Shown in pieces: positions 59,519 through 64,000 of a stretch of 64,000 nucleotides of DNA. Origin of the DNA: Misgurnus anguillicaudatus. Lineage: Eukaryota; Chordata; Actinopteri; Cypriniformes; Cobitidae. Position 1 is the stretch's first letter. Each line of letters opens with the position of its first letter. The stretch covers positions 18,605,501 to 18,669,500 of the forward strand of contig NC_073355.2 of assembly GCF_027580225.2 (NCBI RefSeq), written 5' to 3'. The translations under genes and the position numbers were made by a program. The notes below the pieces were generated by a model. That model had not been told where the DNA came from. It made no database searches and worked only from the letters and a program-made list of their open reading frames with translations.

Positions 59519-60008
59519 TCTTGTTCATCTTTCTTTAGTGATTCTGTTTATTAACAGCAGGTGTTTATCATTAATGGTCAATCATCACTTCATTCATCTC
59601 TTCATTATCTAATTAACTTTATCACTTCTTCAACCCAACCACACCCATAATTGGGGTTGGTTTAGTCCACATTGGCTTTAGTTTTTACACGAGGTTCATG
59701 TGGGCTAAGTCAGATGGGGCCAGCATGGAACCCGTGGACAAACCAACTTGGGGCCCATATTGCAAGCCCATATGGGGCCTACATTGGCCCCACAAAGCAA
59801 TGTTGGCTGGGTATTAGCTTATATTTCCAAAAACCTGCAGCAATCAGAAAAGCAAAAGTGCGTACGTCTGCCCAGACCCTGACGTGGCGCTAAGCACTTT
59901 TCCACGTCAAAGACAGTTTTTATAAATATGGACTTTGCCGTGGATTTTTGCGTACTCAGGCTTTGCGGTCGGATCTGTGCGTGCGCACGCTTTGTAAGTG
60001 AGGCCCCT

Positions 60009-61839
60009 GGGGCCTCATTTATAAAAGTGCGACGTAGGAACTGTCCTACATTTCATCTAAGACCATTTCTGAAATGATCGTAAGTGTGATTCAGAGAAAA
60101 GGAGCTTATGCACAAAAAACGTGCGTACGCCTCTTTTCCAGATGTGCGGTTTATAAATCACAAATGATCTTAAAATTGTGCGCAGCTGAATGCTCTTAGA
60201 ACTCCGCCTTTTAAACGCCCCTAATTTAATTCATTAGCATATAAATATTACATTTTCAAAGGCCAAATTCTCTGAATGCTACAATGGCGAGTGGTAAGAA
60301 AACATATTTGTTGTCGTTTGCTTAAGTTTTTAATATTTCTAAATTCTAACATGGAAACTTTATTGACATCACTCAAGTTAAGGCGATTATTAGTGGACCT
60401 TTCAATTCACGGGTTTCATTCAAATATAGTTTTTCACGTAGTAAACGTAATATTTGTGTCTTTAAAGTTTTGTTTCAGTTTGCCATGCCTCCTGCGCGGC
60501 GGTGTTAAAATAAGATATTTTCGACTTTAAAATTCAAAGATCGTATCTTAAACTGTCGGAATATATTCCATATGGATTCATTTGGATTTACAGATGTTTA
60601 ACATTAAAATCGATGCATGGGAATAATTTATATTAATTTTTGAAATACCCATCACTCTTAAATGTCGCATGTCCCTTATTGTAGGATACATCAAGGCTTC
60701 ACAATTTAGTTCCTTTCACGTCGTTTTAATCATTAAATTCGATCGGTCTTACTTTCATTCAATAAAGCACATGTTCTGTAACATTAAAATGTGCGTTAAA
60801 CACCGCGAAACAATTTTGCTATATTTTTAAATATTTTTTGAAAAGATGACGAACTAGAAAATCGTTTTCTGAACCTATAGCTGGGCGCCATCTTTTTGCA
60901 TTAGAATAGGCCTACATTTTAAAACATTAAAATAGGCCAACATATTTTGTTTTAAAATATATTCTAAAACCTGGTTAAATTATTTTGGAGTAGTATGCCT
61001 TTCCTTCTTGTTCATTTTCTGTGTGCATCATTGCGGCATGTTTTTAGGTTTCTATTCTGAATAAACAAACAGCGCAGTTTACATGCTTCGTCCTTGTTGC
61101 ATTAGCTCATTAAGATAATTCTAAACAGATTTCTGTAATTCAAACAACTCTGAATTGTAGTTGAGAACGTCACGACGCACTATTAAAACATTGTCGGTAA
61201 TGTGTCGGTCGGGCCGGGCTCGGACACAACGTGCAGGAGCTTCGGTTATGGTTTTTTGTGCCCGATCTAAGCTCTAATACAGATGATGTTGACGCTGTAA
61301 AAGTTTCGAATATGTATTTATTTTTTATCAAACATATTCAACACTTTTTTTACATTAGCCAGGGGATGAAAGAGAAAAAGAATTAAATAAAAACATGGAA
61401 ATGCTATCATACATTAATACATAGCAGCTTTCTTGTTTATCAGATTATTAATAGATTTTAGGTAGCCTATTGCTTAACTTCTAAAAAAAATACGGAATAA
61501 TGGTTTATAATCAACCATATTTACATTTACTTATAATAAATGTTGCAAACAAAACTAACACATTAATCAAATAATATTTCTTATGTAATAAGATATCATA
61601 AGAGAAAAAAACGAATTAAATATTTTCCAAAGTCTTAAGAAAAATATATGAATTCTAACAAAAGAGCACAAATCTAACCATTGTTTTTTTCTTTTTTGAA
61701 TAAGGACAACTCCAAAACAAATGAAAAAATGTTTCTGCATGTTGACCACAAAAGGTACAAAACAAAAAGTTTTGAATATGCCTACCTGCAATACTGCAAT
61801 ATTGCCACAAGGAAACGTGCGTACGTCAAGTCGGAACCT
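60009..61839. mobile_element. GGGGCCTC unit A, right end missing
   Basis: Starts GGGGCCTCATTTATAAAAG one base after the preceding element. CTACAATGGCGAGTGGTAAG at about 60,278 (and 62,112 in unit B) is a tiny ATG exon-like sequence with a donor (MASG|GTAAG). The right part (about 61,500-61,830) carries an antisense LINE tail. It is interrupted at GTCGGAACCT by unit B. Confidence 0.65.
61567..61830 (-). pseudogene. LINE-1-like ORF2 C-terminal fragment in unit A
   Basis: Minus-strand frames read FCTFCGQHAETFFHLFWSCP and WLDLCSFVRIHIF, then a LIN..VLFA.FIISKCK-type tail, separated by frameshifts. C-x2-C…H-x3-W-x-C followed by FW/L-region is the C-terminal zinc-knuckle pattern of vertebrate L1/Tx1 ORF2. 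No reverse transcriptase domain remains. Confidence 0.55.
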
Positions 61840-63615
61840 GGGGCCTCATTTATAAAACTGCGACGTAGGAACTGTCCTACATTTCATCTAAGACCATTTC
61901 TGAAATGATCGTAAGTGTGATTCAGAGAAAAGGAGCTTACGCACAAAAAAACGTGCGTACGCCTCTTTTCCAGATGTGCGGTTTATAAATCACAAATTAT
62001 CTTAAAATTGTGCGCAGCTGAATGCTTTTAGAACTCCGCCTTGTAAACGCCCCTAATTTAATTCATTAGCATATAAATATTACATTTTCAAAGGCCAAAT
62101 TTTCTGACTGCTACAATGGCGAGTGGTAAGAAAACATATTTGTTGTCGTTTGCTTAAGTTTTTAATATTTCTAAATTCTAACATGGAAACTTTATTGACA
62201 TCACTCAAGTTAAGGCGATTATTAGTGGATCTTTCAATTCACGGGTTTCATTTAAATATAGTTTTACACGTAGGCTAAACATATATTATATTTGTGTCTT
62301 TAAAGCTTTGTTTCAGTTTGCCATGCCTCCTGCGCGGCGGTGTTAAAATAAGATATTTTCGACTTTAAAATTCAAAGATCGTATCTTAAACTGTCGGAAT
62401 ATATTCCATATGGGTTCATTTGGATTTACAGATGTTTAACATTAAAATCGATGCATGGGAATAATTTGTATACATTTTTGAAATACCCATCACTCTTAAA
62501 TGTCGCATGTCCCTTGGATACATCGAGGCTTCACAATTTAGTTCCTTTCACGTCGTTTTAATAATTAAATTCGATCGGGTTTACTCTCATTCAATAAAGC
62601 ACATGTTCTGTAACATTTACATGTGCCTTAAACACCGCGAAATAATTTTGCTATATTTTTAAATATTTTTTGAAAAGATGACGAACTAGAAAATTGTTTT
62701 CTGAACCTATAGCTTGGGCGCCATCTTTTTGCATTAGAATAGGCCTATTTAAAATATCAAAATAGGCCAACATATTTTGTTTTAAAATATATTCTAAAAC
62801 CTGGTTAAATTATTTTGGAGTAGCCTAGTAGGCCTTCTGTTTTTACGTTTCTATTCTGAATAAACAAACAGCGCAGTTTACATGCTTCGTCCTTGTTGCA
62901 TTAGCTCATTAAGATAATTCTAAACAGATTTCTGTAATTCAAAAAACTCTGAATTGTAGTTGAGAACGTCACGGCGCACTGTTAAAACATTGTCGGTAAT
63001 GTGTCGGTCGGGCTGGGCTCGGACACAACGTGCAGGGGCTTCGGTTATGTTTTTTTGCCCGATCTAAGCTCTAATACAGATGATGTTGAATTAAATAAAA
63101 ACATGGAAATGCTGACATACATTAATACATTTAGCAGCTTTCTTGTTTATCAGATTATTAATAGATTTTAGGTAGCCTATTGCTTAACTTCTAATAGAAA
63201 AATACGGAACAATGGTTTATAATCACCATATTTACATTTATTTATAATAAACGTTAAAAAACTAATTAAATATTTTCCAAAGTCTTAAGAAAAATATATG
63301 AATTCTAACAAAAGAGCACAAATCTAACCATTTTTTTTTCTTTTTTGAATAAGGACAACTCCAAAACAAATGAAAAAATGTTTCTGCATGTTGACCACAA
63401 AAGGTACAAAACAAAAAGTTTTGAATATGCCTACCTGCAATACTGCAATATTGCCACAAGGAAACGTGCGTACGTCAAGTCGGAACCTGACGTGGAGGTA
63501 AGTACTTTTCCACGTCAAAGACAAGTTTTATAAATCTGAGTGTTTGAGTGGATTTGAGCGTACGCACGGTCTTAGATCAAATCTGTGCGTAAAAACGCTT
63601 TATAAATGAGGCCCC
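61840..63615. mobile_element. GGGGCCTC unit B, complete
   Basis: GGGGCCTCATTTATAAAAC to inverted TTTATAAATGAGGCCCC. About 95% similar by eye to unit A, with small indels. Flanks are ACCT| and |AGGT, i.e. inverted rather than direct. Confidence 0.75.
63262..63470 (-). pseudogene. LINE-1-like ORF2 C-terminal fragment in unit B
   Basis: Same antisense tail as in unit A: FCTFCGQHAETFFHLFWSCP, a Lys run, WLDLCSFVRIHIF. One frame stays open longer here than in unit A. Confidence 0.55.
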
Positions 63616-64000
63616 AGGTTCCGACTTGACGTACGCACGTTTCCTTGTGGCAATATTGCAGTGTTGCAGGTAGGCATATTCAAAACTTTTTGTTTTGTAC
63701 CTTTTGTGGTCAACATACAGAAAGAAAAAAAAAAAGGTTTGTGCTCTTTTGTTAGAATTCATATATTTTGCTTAAGACTTTGTTTGGAAAATATTTAATT
63801 AGTTTTTTCTCTTATGATATCTTATTAAGAAATATTATTTGATTAATGTGTTACTTTTGTTTGCAACGTTTATTATAAATAAATGTAAATATGGTGATAG
63901 TAAACCATTATTCCGTATTTTTCTATTAGAAGTTAAGCAATAGGCTACCTAAAATCTATTAATAATCTGATAAACTAAAGCTGCTAAATGTATTAATGTA
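63616..64000 (-). repeat. Inverted partial unit C
   Basis: Reverse complement of the interior ending …GTCGGAACCT of units A/B. It shares unit B variants (ACATTTAGCAGC, CTTCTAATAGAAAAATACGG) rather than those of unit A. Continues past the window edge. Confidence 0.75.

Larger units (their letters stand above)
55054..59812. mobile_element. ACCCAGCC-ended long-TIR element, nested in 54,797-60,007
   Basis: ACCCAGCCAACATTGCTTGG and inverted copy (to 59,812). The inverted repeats continue, past insertions, through GAAGTGATGAAGTTAATTAG and GGTGGAGCCAATGTAGACAG. Centre at 57,980-58,200 is the common hairpin core. Contains five nested elements. Confidence 0.75.
54797..60007. mobile_element. GGGGCCTCATTTATAA-ended element hosting a deep nest
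   Basis: GGGGCCTCATTTATAA (54,797) and inverted GAGGCCCC (to 60,007). TGCGTACGTGTGATTC-like words near the left and GTGCGTGCGCACGC near the right match the subterminal parts of the units at 60,009-63,615. Target duplication not resolved. Confidence 0.65.

Overview
The window looks like intron-rich, transposon-saturated DNA from a teleost fish, most probably a cyprinid (zebrafish/carp type). This rests on AT-rich non-coding sequence with long (TG), (GA) and (TA) tracts, a vertebrate ligand-gated channel gene with canonical GT-AG exons, and dense families of hAT, CACTA-like, TTAA-site and Harbinger-like elements of the kind that dominate zebrafish-like genomes. The species call is inference; no database search was possible.

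Region 1 (1-16,020). Decayed exons of an unrecognised plus-strand gene (56-209, 691-765, 15,906-16,019) flank a nested stack. The outer CACAG-ended element (925-15,799) contains a large CACTA/CMC-type element (2,483-15,583); both are bounded by TA. The inner element reads leftward. A 487-residue, eight-exon gene (8,490-15,384) has a beta-grasp (CIDE-N/PB1-like) N-terminus and a C-terminus resembling vertebrate SAMD3, and its reading frame is open across every predicted junction. A tnp2-type DDE transposase with two N-terminal C2H2 fingers follows (8,462 down to 3,191). The transposase is split by a 2.8-kb hAT element (4,044-6,886, TSD GACCCACC), which carries another hAT (4,638-6,107, TSD ATGTAAAC). 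Other hAT and CACTA MITEs sit in the introns of the first gene.

Region 2 (16,020-34,290) has no convincing gene. It holds a MITE with a 9-bp TSD, a CACTG-ended element with a 1.07-kb internal duplication, nested hATs (21,938-25,617), hairpin MITEs, a tRNA-like sequence, a (TA) tract and a CACAG element (32,040-34,284).

Region 3 (34,297-50,707) carries the only recognisable host gene: the 3' five exons of a minus-strand Cys-loop receptor of 5-HT3 type (Cys-loop, TM1-TM4). Its introns are packed with transposons; the intron at 40,376-50,291 holds a 6-kb CACAG element and a Harbinger-like fossil with a broken Myb/SANT-like gene. The 5' exons were not found.

Region 4 (50,708-64,000) has one open first exon of a dispersed fish ORF type (51,925-52,163), a 118-bp (TG) tract, a deep nest of elements (54,797-60,007), and three copies of a GGGGCCTC-ended unit with antisense LINE-1-like ORF2 tails (60,009-64,000), the last inverted.

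Two related TTAA-site MITE families (AGGGGACATATTATG and AGGGGTCATATGATG) account for at least 16 copies spread over the window, most carrying the octamer ATGCAAAT.
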